Shown: positions 33,197-39,878 of the stretch, in pieces
Layout of the letters: each line of letters begins with the position of its first letter
Position numbering within the stretch: position 1 is the first letter of the stretch
Source of the DNA: Legionella feeleii
GTDB lineage: Bacteria > Pseudomonadota > Gammaproteobacteria > Legionellales > Legionellaceae
Assembly: GCF_001467625.1 (NCBI RefSeq)
Contig: NZ_LNYB01000026.1
Location: 1 to 39,878, forward strand
Direction of reading: 5' to 3'
Length of the DNA: 39,878 bases
Notes under the pieces: model-generated
What the model saw: the letters and a program-made list of their open reading frames with translations, nothing else
The model's database searches: none
Told to the model about the DNA's origin: nothing
Translations under genes and position numbers: made by a program

Positions 33197-33514
33197 ATTG
33201 ATAACCTTCTAAAATTTATGCTAGCCCAATGACCCTTTGTTCTAAGATAAAATCAATGCTATTGCTCTAATTATAACAATGCTTGGCTTTGAAAAAGCAA
33301 GGCTCGCGTAATTCGGTTTTTTAATCACCAGCGACCTTTCGACCATTCAAACACTCTCGGGTCATTCTCTCCAACTCGTTAAGCCTCATTCCTTTAACAT
33401 AGCGATTTCAGAAAATATTTCGCTGTATTATCCTCACTTAAAATGCGAAAATAAAAAACAAAAGAACCATTTAAATTACAACATGCATAAATCAATGATT
33501 AATTGAGGAAAAAT

Positions 33515-34309
33515 ATGAGCAGTTTGCGTATATCTATTGACCAACAACCGGCAATTCACTTAAACGAGCCTATTCAAAACATTTCTAGAGAAACCACAGA
33601 ACTTGATTTGAGTGATAACTCACTTGGAATCAAGAGTACAGAAGAAATTGAGCAAATCTTATCATCCATACCGGAATGGATAACTTCATTAAATTTATCG
33701 TCCAATCAACTTTCTAAAAAAAGCGTCGCGGAATTAGTAAAAATTTTAGCTAAAATTCCTGGCACTGTCAGACATCTTTATTTAGATTCAAACTCACTGG
33801 GTGAATTGGAACAGGGCGGTCTCCAACAGGTTTTTGCCGGAGTGCCACCAACGTTGGACTCACTCTCATTGGTTGGAAACACCTTTCATCAAGACGGAGA
33901 AGAATTAGCCCAAGCCTTTTCAAGCTTAGGCCCTAATCTTTCGACTCTCGATTTGTATTTCACCGAACTATCCGGATTATCATTAGAAACCTTAAAGCAA
34001 CTAAATAATTCTTTACCTTACTTGAAAACCATCTATTTAGATTATGATGAGATGGTGGACATGGGTCCAGAAAAGGTGAGACTCTTGCATGACGCTTTTC
34101 CCAATATCGAAAATATCAACATTATCGGCAGCCCTGCTGATACCACCGATTTGTTTGTAAAAACCAATTTACTGAGAACTTTAGGATTTAATACTCCAAC
34201 CCCTTCGCTCCTCAATGTAAGCGCTTTTTTTGTAAAACGCTCTTTTAACATGACTGACCTCGCCTGCCTTCCCCAGGAGTTACAGACAAGGGTTAATGCC
34301 ATTAGGTAA
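33515..34309 (+). CDS. leucine-rich-repeat protein, paralogue 1
   Basis: 264 aa from ATG 33515 (GAGG 6 bases upstream; a TTG at 33503 is less likely). About six RNase-inhibitor-type LRRs of 28-29 residues follow an N-terminal cap of about 30: LDLSDNSLG, LNLSSNQLS, LYLDSNSLG, LSLVGNTFH, LDLYFTELS and IYLDYDEMV mark their strands. The C-terminus ends LACLPQELQTRVNAIR. No signal peptide. In Legionella such proteins are frequently host-directed Dot/Icm effectors; that is inference here, and no PmrA-like box is seen. The next gene is a tandem paralogue. Confidence 0.82.
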   Translation: MSSLRISIDQQPAIHLNEPIQNISRETTELDLSDNSLGIKSTEEIEQILSSIPEWITSLNLSSNQLSKKSVAELVKILAKIPGTVRHLYLDSNSLGELEQGGLQQVFAGVPPTLDSLSLVGNTFHQDGEELAQAFSSLGPNLSTLDLYFTELSGLSLETLKQLNNSLPYLKTIYLDYDEMVDMGPEKVRLLHDAFPNIENINIIGSPADTTDLFVKTNLLRTLGFNTPTPSLLNVSAFFVKRSFNMTDLACLPQELQTRVNAIR

Positions 34310-34474
34310 CGTGTTGCTTTCGCCCAGGGATGGGTAACGTCCTTTATCTATTCCTCATTGGAATCAAGCCAAGAAAATTATTCTCTGTATTATTTAAATT
34401 CCAAATGCAATAATTTAAACCAAAAAGAGCAGTTAATGCCTTTGTTGCATGAATATAGTCAGAGAGATTTAATA

Positions 34475-35287
34475 ATGAGCGGTCTTCCAACTTTAAAACT
34501 AAACGATTCAAAAGTTAATTTGGCAAAATCAATAAAAACCCTTAGCACAGACACTACGCGACTTGATTTGAGCGAAAATTACCTGGGGCTCAAAAACATT
34601 GACAAAGTAACTCAGGTATTAAAAACCATTCCACCATGGGTAACTACACTTAGCTTGGCGAGCAACCATCTTAATTATCTCAATGGCGACCATTTAATCG
34701 AAATATTGTCATCCATTCCCAAAACGATAACTACCCTGTATTTAAGCTCCAATCTTCTGGATATACTACCAGGCAACGTTTTAAAAAGGGCTTTCGCGGC
34801 TATGCCAGACGGTCTAAGTGAGCTCATCCTGAGTCGACAAGCTTTTGGGCTAAGCGAAGCTGACGAACTGGCTGAAGCCTTCACCGGCCTTTCTCCCAAC
34901 ATAATAACGATGGATGTAACGGAAACCCTATTAGGTGGCTTATCTTTAAAAAGCTTACTTAAGTTAAAAAACTCCTTACCTCATTTGCGCAAAATTTATT
35001 TATCTTATGATGAAGTATCAACCATGTCAGAACAAAAATTGGCGGCCTTGTTTGATATTTTCCCGAACGTTGCCCGTGAAAATATTATTTTTATTAAGGA
35101 TGGTGTTGCATTAAACGACAGCAACGATCTCAATTTGGACCTGGCTAACTTCCTTCGCAAACAAGAGATTAAATCCGTGGTACCTTCACTCCTGAATCAG
35201 TGCGCGTTCTTTATAAAGAGAGACGCTCTGAATCATGATACCTCTTCCCTTCCGGCAGAATTACAGGAAAAGGTTAATTCATTTTAA
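34475..35287 (+). CDS. leucine-rich-repeat protein, paralogue 2
   Basis: 270 aa from ATG 34475, chosen because its MSGLPTLKLNDSKVNLAKSI aligns with the start of paralogue 1; a longer frame from TTG 34358 adds 39 unmatched residues. Same six-LRR layout (LDLSENYLG, LSLASNHLN, LYLSSNLLD, LILSRQAFG...), same KIYLSYDEV stretch and same ending (CAFFIKRD...SSLPAELQEKVNSF). Clear tandem duplication with substantial divergence, so the copies have probably specialised. Confidence 0.82.
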   Translation: MSGLPTLKLNDSKVNLAKSIKTLSTDTTRLDLSENYLGLKNIDKVTQVLKTIPPWVTTLSLASNHLNYLNGDHLIEILSSIPKTITTLYLSSNLLDILPGNVLKRAFAAMPDGLSELILSRQAFGLSEADELAEAFTGLSPNIITMDVTETLLGGLSLKSLLKLKNSLPHLRKIYLSYDEVSTMSEQKLAALFDIFPNVARENIIFIKDGVALNDSNDLNLDLANFLRKQEIKSVVPSLLNQCAFFIKRDALNHDTSSLPAELQEKVNSF

Positions 35288-35353
35288 TTCGTCTTATTTT
35301 GCAACTTTTTAAACCCATGAAAACAGCCTAAAGGAATGTCGAGCTGTTTTCTA

Positions 35354-35532
35354 TTACTTGACAATAACCCCGCCTGTCATCCCAAGGTAGAAACAGTGCA
35401 TTTATAGTTATAAGTGCCTGGCTAAGTAAAGGTATAGCTAAATTTTGCACCAGGAGGGATATGGCCTGAATTAAAGGCGCCATTTGAACTGTTCACCTTA
35501 TGGTCTTTCTGACCCTTATTAACCCATGTTAC
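35354..35532 (-). pseudogene. cupredoxin (plastocyanin/azurin-like) remnant
   Basis: Minus-strand translation gives VTWVNKGQKDHKVNSSNGAF, then NSGHIPPGAKFSYTFT, a stop, PGTYNYKCTVSTLG, and after a frame change GMTGGVIVK plus a stop. These are the consecutive strands of a type I copper protein, including the Cys ligand and the GMTGxVxVK ending. Defects: the TAG inside the FT(K)PG strand, a Ser where the second His ligand should be, and a frameshift near the end. The 5' part is not readable, though IEIEQKK near 35600 may be the first strand. Nothing else is seen in 35288-35683. Confidence 0.75.
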
Positions 35533-35683
35533 ATCGAAATGGCTCTATTCCAAACAAAAGCACCTTGATTGTGATCAATATTATTTTTTTTGTTCAATTT
35601 CAATAAGGAGAAAGACGGTAACCAAAGACGATGAAGAAATAAAAATTTGTGCCTAATAGAAAAGGAATGAATTAGCTCAAACC

Positions 35684-36361
35684 TTAATGAGCAAGCACTA
35701 AGGTTTCAAAATCACGGGTAATATAGTCTGCCTGCAGTAACTCTGCTTCCTGATAGGAAGTGAGTAGTGCAATGACAGGCATTCCAGCTTCTTTTGCGGC
35801 CATAATGCCGTGGGGTGAGTCTTCAATAACCAGACATTGATTAGGAAGGAGTCCCAATTTTTGCGCCGTGAGTAAATAGCCCTCAGGCGAGGGTTTTCCA
35901 TAGCGCACGTGATCAGCTGTCACGATGGTATTGAAATGGGATGCCTGAATGTCAGGCTCTAGTTTTTTCAGTACGGTTAAAATTTCTTTTTGGGTTGCGC
36001 CACTGCAAATGGCAAGCTTTTTTGCTGCGTTAACAATTTGTTTGATGTATTGAGCCACGCCGTTAATAACCGGCAATGTCTTATTATCACGAATGAGAGA
36101 CGTAAAATAATTCTGTTTTTTATCGATCATTTGATCGATTTTATCCAATGGTAGATTCAATCTTTTGCTGGCCAATAATTGTGGAAATAATGTTTTGTCA
36201 GCTAAACCCAAATAACTTTTTTTAAATTCCTGGTAATCAAGATTAAGGCCAAAGTCTTTTAATACATAATTACAAGCTTCATAGTGAATCGGCTCGCTAT
36301 CCAAAATGACCCCATCAAAATCAAAAATAATTGCTTTAAATAGACGGTAATTTAGCTTCAT
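35684..36361 (-). CDS. HAD-superfamily phosphatase
   Basis: 225 aa, complete. Motif I is FDFDGVILDSEP with nucleophile Asp14 and Asp16; motif II ICSGATQKE; the Lys of YGKPSPEGYL; motif III VIEDSPHGIMAAKEAGM. The cap is helical and inserted between motifs I and II (subclass IA). Relatives include phosphoglycolate phosphatase and beta-phosphoglucomutase; the substrate cannot be decided. No strong ribosome site. Confidence 0.9.
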   Translation of the reverse strand: MKLNYRLFKAIIFDFDGVILDSEPIHYEACNYVLKDFGLNLDYQEFKKSYLGLADKTLFPQLLASKRLNLPLDKIDQMIDKKQNYFTSLIRDNKTLPVINGVAQYIKQIVNAAKKLAICSGATQKEILTVLKKLEPDIQASHFNTIVTADHVRYGKPSPEGYLLTAQKLGLLPNQCLVIEDSPHGIMAAKEAGMPVIALLTSYQEAELLQADYITRDFETLVLAH

Positions 36362-36526
36362 GGGAGCAGAGCAATTTAAATTGTTACTTGGAGAATTCGA
36401 TTATCCAGAAATTTTTAACCACCGACAAGACTTTCATTCCATTTAGGAATCAGGGGAAGATAATTTTTCGTTTTTTTAAATTTTTTGATTGTTATCAAAT
36501 GATCCCTTTAATTCAAGGATCTATGA

Positions 36527-37801
36527 ATGACTTTTCTTGGTTTTAGTATCTATGAGACAGAGGGAATTATCCTAATTAAACTGACCTCCATACAACTGGC
36601 AGACTCTGTACCTGTCGATGGGGCACCACGGGCTAAAACCTATTTTTTCAACGATGACTATATAGGCATGACCCTGAACTTTCATCCACACTTTCAGGAC
36701 TTAAGCGATACTCTAAAAACGATTATTGGGGACAATAGAAAAGAATACAAATTCCATGCCTGTGTGGATGGAATCGATAGTGAATTTTCTATGGAGACTC
36801 GTTGTTGTGAATTACCCAAAGATCGACTCCTGGCTCTTGCCCTGTTGGATTTTATGAATACCTTTACCAAATTTACCAAAGATGATTTTAACTATCTTGC
36901 CAACTATGACTATTTTGCTGTCGACCATAAGAGGCTGGAGGACAACTTTGTTGTAGACAAAGGGACAGGACAAACCAGACTCCCAAGCCCCCTCCACGAT
37001 TATTTTCATGGCCAGTTCACGAATAAGCGGGATGTATTTCAAGCCATACTTAAAGCGATCTTAACCTTCCGTAATACCGCAGATTATCGAGAGACTATGT
37101 CAATAGTAACTATGTTACTCAGGAATCCGGCTGATGAATTAGGGGAACCTCTAAGTAAAACCCTTTGCCTACTTAGCTTTATAAAAGAGCTCATTCAGAA
37201 TGATCGACAAATAGAGCTGGCTAGAATTATTCCAATACTCAATGAAATAACCAAAGGGGATCTTATGGCAATTGGGGACGGGGCAATGATAAGAGGACGT
37301 GATTTTATGGAATCTGATGCACGTCTCTTCACTGAGCAATCAACCTTTTTCTTAAGAGGGGATGGCAAGATAGGACTCTTTGGAATCAGTACTAATCCTA
37401 TTTATCAGGTACGGTATGCGCCGGGCAGGATGCAAGATAGATTTTTTGAACAAGATATGAGGGAGTTGGCAGCGATTTTAAGGTTAGACTACGACCCTGA
37501 GAGTGATTTCCAAAAGAAGATTATTTTTACAGAAGAAAGTTCTACACGTTTAAAACAGATGGGGCTACATTTAAATTTAAATTATGTTAAACAGCTTCTA
37601 TTTCAGAAAAATCGTCTTCGTTTCTTTATGTCTGAAGTAGCGGATCTTGCACAACCCTGTTTACCTCCAGAACTAAGAAAACATATAGTCGAGCAAATTG
37701 ACAAAGCGGAGTTGGTTCAGACAATAGGAGGAGCAGATCTCCTCACTGAGTTCAGAGAGGACAGCGCGGCTGCAATAGAACGTCTATCAGTAAGCATCTA
37801 A
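36527..37801 (+). CDS. unknown 424-aa protein, possible effector
   Basis: 424 aa, family not recognised. AAGGA lies 7 bases before the ATG. No signal peptide or membrane segment. Mixed alpha/beta first half with conserved-looking aromatic stretches (YFFNDDYIGMTLNFHPHFQDL), then a helical middle (LSKTLCLLSFIKELIQNDRQIELARIIPILNEI). The region QPCLPPELRKHIVEQI near the C-terminus resembles the LPxELxxxV tails of the two LRR proteins upstream. The last residues are acidic and Ser rich. Location next to LRR genes and the atypical sequence suggest a Legionella-specific, perhaps translocated, protein. Confidence 0.65.
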   Translation: MTFLGFSIYETEGIILIKLTSIQLADSVPVDGAPRAKTYFFNDDYIGMTLNFHPHFQDLSDTLKTIIGDNRKEYKFHACVDGIDSEFSMETRCCELPKDRLLALALLDFMNTFTKFTKDDFNYLANYDYFAVDHKRLEDNFVVDKGTGQTRLPSPLHDYFHGQFTNKRDVFQAILKAILTFRNTADYRETMSIVTMLLRNPADELGEPLSKTLCLLSFIKELIQNDRQIELARIIPILNEITKGDLMAIGDGAMIRGRDFMESDARLFTEQSTFFLRGDGKIGLFGISTNPIYQVRYAPGRMQDRFFEQDMRELAAILRLDYDPESDFQKKIIFTEESSTRLKQMGLHLNLNYVKQLLFQKNRLRFFMSEVADLAQPCLPPELRKHIVEQIDKAELVQTIGGADLLTEFREDSAAAIERLSVSI

Positions 37802-37822
37802 TTCCAGTATTGAAGAATGGCA

Positions 37823-37844
37823 AGTTGGGTTTCGCAACCCAACT
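37823..37844. terminator. bidirectional hairpin between convergent genes
   Basis: AGTTGGGTT-TCGC-AACCCAACT: 9 perfect pairs and a 4-nt loop, then GTCTTTC. It serves the 424-aa gene and the opposite small secreted-protein gene. Confidence 0.65.
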
Positions 37845-37863
37845 GTCTTTCAGCGAGAGAAAT

Positions 37864-38229
37864 CTATTTAATCTCACAAGAAACAGGCCCATTATCGAGT
37901 TGCAGTTGGTTACCACCATAATCGGCCATAAATTGGCCGTCATAGCGTTGTTTTTTGGTATGGGCTTGCGCAGAAAGAAAGATCCTCATACGTGAAGCAT
38001 CATCCTGATCGACTGCCACTAGAAGTAAATTCTTATCTCTCAGACTAAACAGTATCGTCTTGACTGCATAAGGAAAATCAATCTGAGGCAAATCACCTGC
38101 TTTGCTCGGTACTACAAATGAGATAGGATCTTTTAAACCCTGCAAAACGCAACTCACAGATTTTTGTGCTGCATTTGCCACGATCATTTGGCTAAAAAAT
38201 AACAGTATAAATAAGAAAATTTTGTTCAT
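37864..38229 (-). CDS. small secreted hypothetical protein
   Basis: 121 aa from ATG 38229 with AAGGA about 8 bases upstream; a TTG 18 bases earlier is rejected. Signal peptide MNKIFLFILLFFSQMIVANA|A. The mature part of about 100 residues is soluble with two cysteines (SVSCVLQG and PVSCEIK) that could form one disulfide linking the two ends. Family not recognised; likely periplasmic. Confidence 0.7.
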   Translation of the reverse strand: MNKIFLFILLFFSQMIVANAAQKSVSCVLQGLKDPISFVVPSKAGDLPQIDFPYAVKTILFSLRDKNLLLVAVDQDDASRMRIFLSAQAHTKKQRYDGQFMADYGGNQLQLDNGPVSCEIK

Positions 38230-38334
38230 CCGATTAGTCCTTTTCAATGAATTGATACGGTTTATACCCTTCCCATGCCGCTAAACAAATCGACTATGAA
38301 TAAGTCCTATCCTCATTAATAAAAATTTCAGCCG

Positions 38335-38363
38335 TTGACTAGCTTGTCACTGCCAAATAGATT
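38335..38363 (+). promoter_or_regulatory. promoter of the CorA-like gene
   Basis: TTGACT (38335-38340), 17-bp spacer, TAGATT (38358-38363). Transcription would begin near 38370, leaving a normal leader only for the ATG at 38398, not for the one at 38380. Confidence 0.55.
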
Positions 38364-38397
38364 AACTTAATTTAACAGCATGAGAAATGAGAATCGG

Positions 38398-39372
38398 ATG
38401 ATTACAGCTTACCTGGATCACGGTGCCCTGCAACTTCATGAAATTACTGAAAATAATCTTCACTTACTGAAAGATGCCATTTGGCTTGATTTACTTCACC
38501 CCTCCAAGGAAGAAGAACGACTCATTGAAAAATTCTTAAACTTAAATATCCCCACTCGTGAAGAAATGCTTGAAATTGAACTATCCAGCCGACTCTATAA
38601 AACCAAAGAAGCCCTGTTTATGACCGCGTTAATGATTGCACGATCAACCTCCCCGGATCCCAAACATGACGCGGTAACTTTTGTGCTTACCAAGCAACAG
38701 CTGATTACTATACGTTATATTGAACCGCTGGCTTTTAAATTATTTACTGCAAAGGTACAAAAAATTGATATTAACTTCCATCAACCAGCCAACTTGCTCA
38801 TTGAACTGGTTGAATCGGCAGTCGATAGACTGGCCGATATGCTGGAAACTGTTGGCCATCGTTTGGAAGAAGCCTCCAATACCATTTTTCGCCAACAGCA
38901 AACCCCAAACGCTGAAAAACCGGATTATCAACAAATCATTCAACTCATTGGTGCCAATGCGGATCTAAACACCAAAGCGCGAGAGTGTCTGGTTAATTTT
39001 AATCGCTTGATTACTTTCTTTGGGCAGTCAGCTGGTCCTCAAATTGATAGTGAAGGGCAAATCAGGCTAGGTACTTTAGCCAAGGATGTTGGTGCACTGA
39101 GCGACCACGCTAACTTTATTTCCAGTAAAGTCAATTTTCTTCTTGATGCAACGCTGGGAATGATTAATATCGAACAGAACGCCATCATTAAAATATTTTC
39201 CGTAGCGGCTGTTATTTTCCTGCCGCCCACCTTGATCGCCAGTATTTATGGTATGAATTTCCATTTCATGCCGGAATTAAACTTCAAATGGGGTTATCTC
39301 GTAGCGCTTGGTCTCATGATTTTATCAGCCCTGATACCTTTTAAGTATTTTAAACGCAAGAAATGGTTGTAA
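38398..39372 (+). CDS. corA: CorA-family magnesium transporter
   Basis: 324 aa from ATG 38398; MITAYLDHGALQL aligns with the start of CorA, and the upstream ATG (38380) would be only about 10 nt from the transcription start. A large helical cytoplasmic domain is followed by two C-terminal membrane helices with the selectivity motif YGMN at 284-287 between them and a basic tail (KYFKRKKWL). Forms pentameric Mg2+ channels in the inner membrane. Co2+ or Ni2+ transport is possible in relatives. Confidence 0.93.
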   Translation: MITAYLDHGALQLHEITENNLHLLKDAIWLDLLHPSKEEERLIEKFLNLNIPTREEMLEIELSSRLYKTKEALFMTALMIARSTSPDPKHDAVTFVLTKQQLITIRYIEPLAFKLFTAKVQKIDINFHQPANLLIELVESAVDRLADMLETVGHRLEEASNTIFRQQQTPNAEKPDYQQIIQLIGANADLNTKARECLVNFNRLITFFGQSAGPQIDSEGQIRLGTLAKDVGALSDHANFISSKVNFLLDATLGMINIEQNAIIKIFSVAAVIFLPPTLIASIYGMNFHFMPELNFKWGYLVALGLMILSALIPFKYFKRKKWL

Positions 39373-39410
39373 GCGCACAAAAAGTAAAATTTAAAACCCA
39401 AAAGGCCTAA

Positions 39411-39430
39411 TTTAATACATACTTAATAAT
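39411..39430 (+). promoter_or_regulatory. PmrA-like box
   Basis: TTTAATACATACTTAATAAT contains TTAA-N7-TTAA with the second half-site CTTAATAAT close to the published cTTAATatT. It lies 44-63 bases before the next start, the usual place for a PmrA box. Confidence 0.6.
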
Positions 39431-39473
39431 TCTTATTTAAAATGACGTAAACCATTTAGTCAAAGTAGACGTC

Positions 39474-39818
39474 ATGCCAACAGATAGCCTTGCTACAAAA
39501 AATACAACTAATATCAGACTTCGCGGGATTGCATTAAAAGATAATTGTCGTCCCGAGAGAAAACGCCAAAGAAGATTGCAAGCCAACTATGAAGAATCTA
39601 GTTACCTTCCCGAGGTATTATTGAAATTTGCTGCAGAATTACACGCGAATGAGGGTATTTTTGCATTCTCTAATGGAAAAGTGCCTCATGGTAAATATCT
39701 TTATGTACGAACCTTGTCAGGAGCTCTCTTTGCTGCCAAAGAAGAGGATATTGCACATCATTCCTATCTAAGTAATGGCAAAAAAGTCACGAGTTATGCT
39801 CGAATCTGGTGTATGTGA
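39474..39818 (+). CDS. small hypothetical protein, candidate Dot/Icm-linked gene
   Basis: 114 aa, family not recognised. Basic first 35 residues (LRGIALKDNCRPERKRQRRLQ), a short helix (YLPEVLLKFAAELHAN), then a compact mixed part (GIFAFSNGKVPHGKYLYVRTLSGALFAAKEEDIAHHSYL). No signal peptide. Candidate PmrA regulation comes from the box upstream. Its last codons and stop lie in the terminal inverted repeat that also begins this window, so the gene end is duplicated in inverted orientation. Confidence 0.65.
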   Translation: MPTDSLATKNTTNIRLRGIALKDNCRPERKRQRRLQANYEESSYLPEVLLKFAAELHANEGIFAFSNGKVPHGKYLYVRTLSGALFAAKEEDIAHHSYLSNGKKVTSYARIWCM

Positions 39819-39877
39819 AAAATAAATTAGGTGGCGTATCCTGTTGATTGTTCGCCAAGAACATAATCAACAAAAGG
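39791..39877 (-). repeat. right copy of 87-bp terminal inverted repeat
   Basis: Exact reverse complement of bases 1-87. It begins in the last codons of the 114-aa gene (39791-39818) and runs through the downstream dyad (39842-39872). One extra base follows. In this copy the gene is whole, so this is probably the ancestral location and the left copy the duplicate. Confidence 0.9.
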
Positions 39878-39878
39878 A

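Noticed and set aside
34358-34474. N-terminal extension of LRR paralogue 2
   Set aside because: It starts at TTG without a ribosome site and has no counterpart in paralogue 1.
35372-35400. GTCATCCC sequence as a dispersed intergenic repeat
   Set aside because: It is explained as part of the decayed cupredoxin reading GMTGG on the minus strand.
1-39878. tRNA, rRNA or CRISPR arrays
   Set aside because: No T-loop consensus with a matching acceptor stem, no rRNA-like sequence and no regularly spaced repeats with unique spacers; the 117-bp array is coding.

Overview
The window looks like chromosomal DNA of a Legionella species or a very close relative. The coding style is gammaproteobacterial with moderately low GC. 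It has an ArgR-art-argGH-carAB arrangement, leucine-rich-repeat genes of effector type, a secreted GH5 cellulase, and two genes preceded by TTAA-N7-TTAA motifs like the PmrA boxes that control Dot/Icm effectors. This assignment comes from gene content only; no rRNA or other marker is present.

Layout. (1) 1-7.8 kb is an AT-rich accessory segment. It holds an AbiE-type toxin-antitoxin pair, a serine recombinase with a nearby 28-bp crossover-like palindrome, a frameshifted GNAT acetyltransferase, a HigBA pair with a palindromic operator, a cluster of short repeats, a possible PIN-like protein and several orphan genes. (2) 7.8-9.2 kb holds a possible small RNA, hairpin repeats, a LuxR-type HTH protein and a stand-alone receiver protein. 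(3) 9.2-21.1 kb is mostly ordinary chromosome: a TudS/YbgA-like protein divergent from a photolyase, a 2OG-Fe(II) oxygenase, a YadGH-like ABC exporter, the GH5 cellulase with CBM2, a RelBE pair, an FMN reductase, a nitrilase-fold candidate effector, a cupin-like periplasmic protein and two conserved proteins. (4) 21.1-31.3 kb is an arginine regulon. argR is divergent from one overlapping operon encoding an amino-acid ABC importer, ArgG, ArgH, CarA and a single 1330-residue protein that fuses carbamoyl-phosphate synthase large subunit to ornithine carbamoyltransferase (CarB-ArgF). Two ARG boxes 21 bp apart sit between the divergent promoters. (5) 31.3-32.4 kb holds a 74-aa Cys-rich lipoprotein and an exact 117-bp tandem array of four 34-codon lipoprotein genes. 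(6) 32.4-39.9 kb holds another 2OG oxygenase, two tandem LRR paralogues, a decayed cupredoxin, a HAD phosphatase, an unknown 424-aa protein, a small secreted protein, a CorA-like transporter and a small gene behind a PmrA-like box.

The arginine block works as a unit. The importer brings in amino acid. CarA and the CarB part make carbamoyl phosphate, the fused OTCase joins it to ornithine to give citrulline, and ArgG and ArgH convert citrulline to arginine. ArgR, reading arginine, controls both divergent promoters. The fused CarB has a shortened allosteric domain, which suggests an arginine-dedicated enzyme without normal UMP control.

The first and last 87 bases of the window are perfect inverted copies of each other. 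They contain the 3' end of the last gene and a dyad. This could mark a 40-kb invertible segment, duplicated integration ends, or simply an assembly contig that ends in a repeat.
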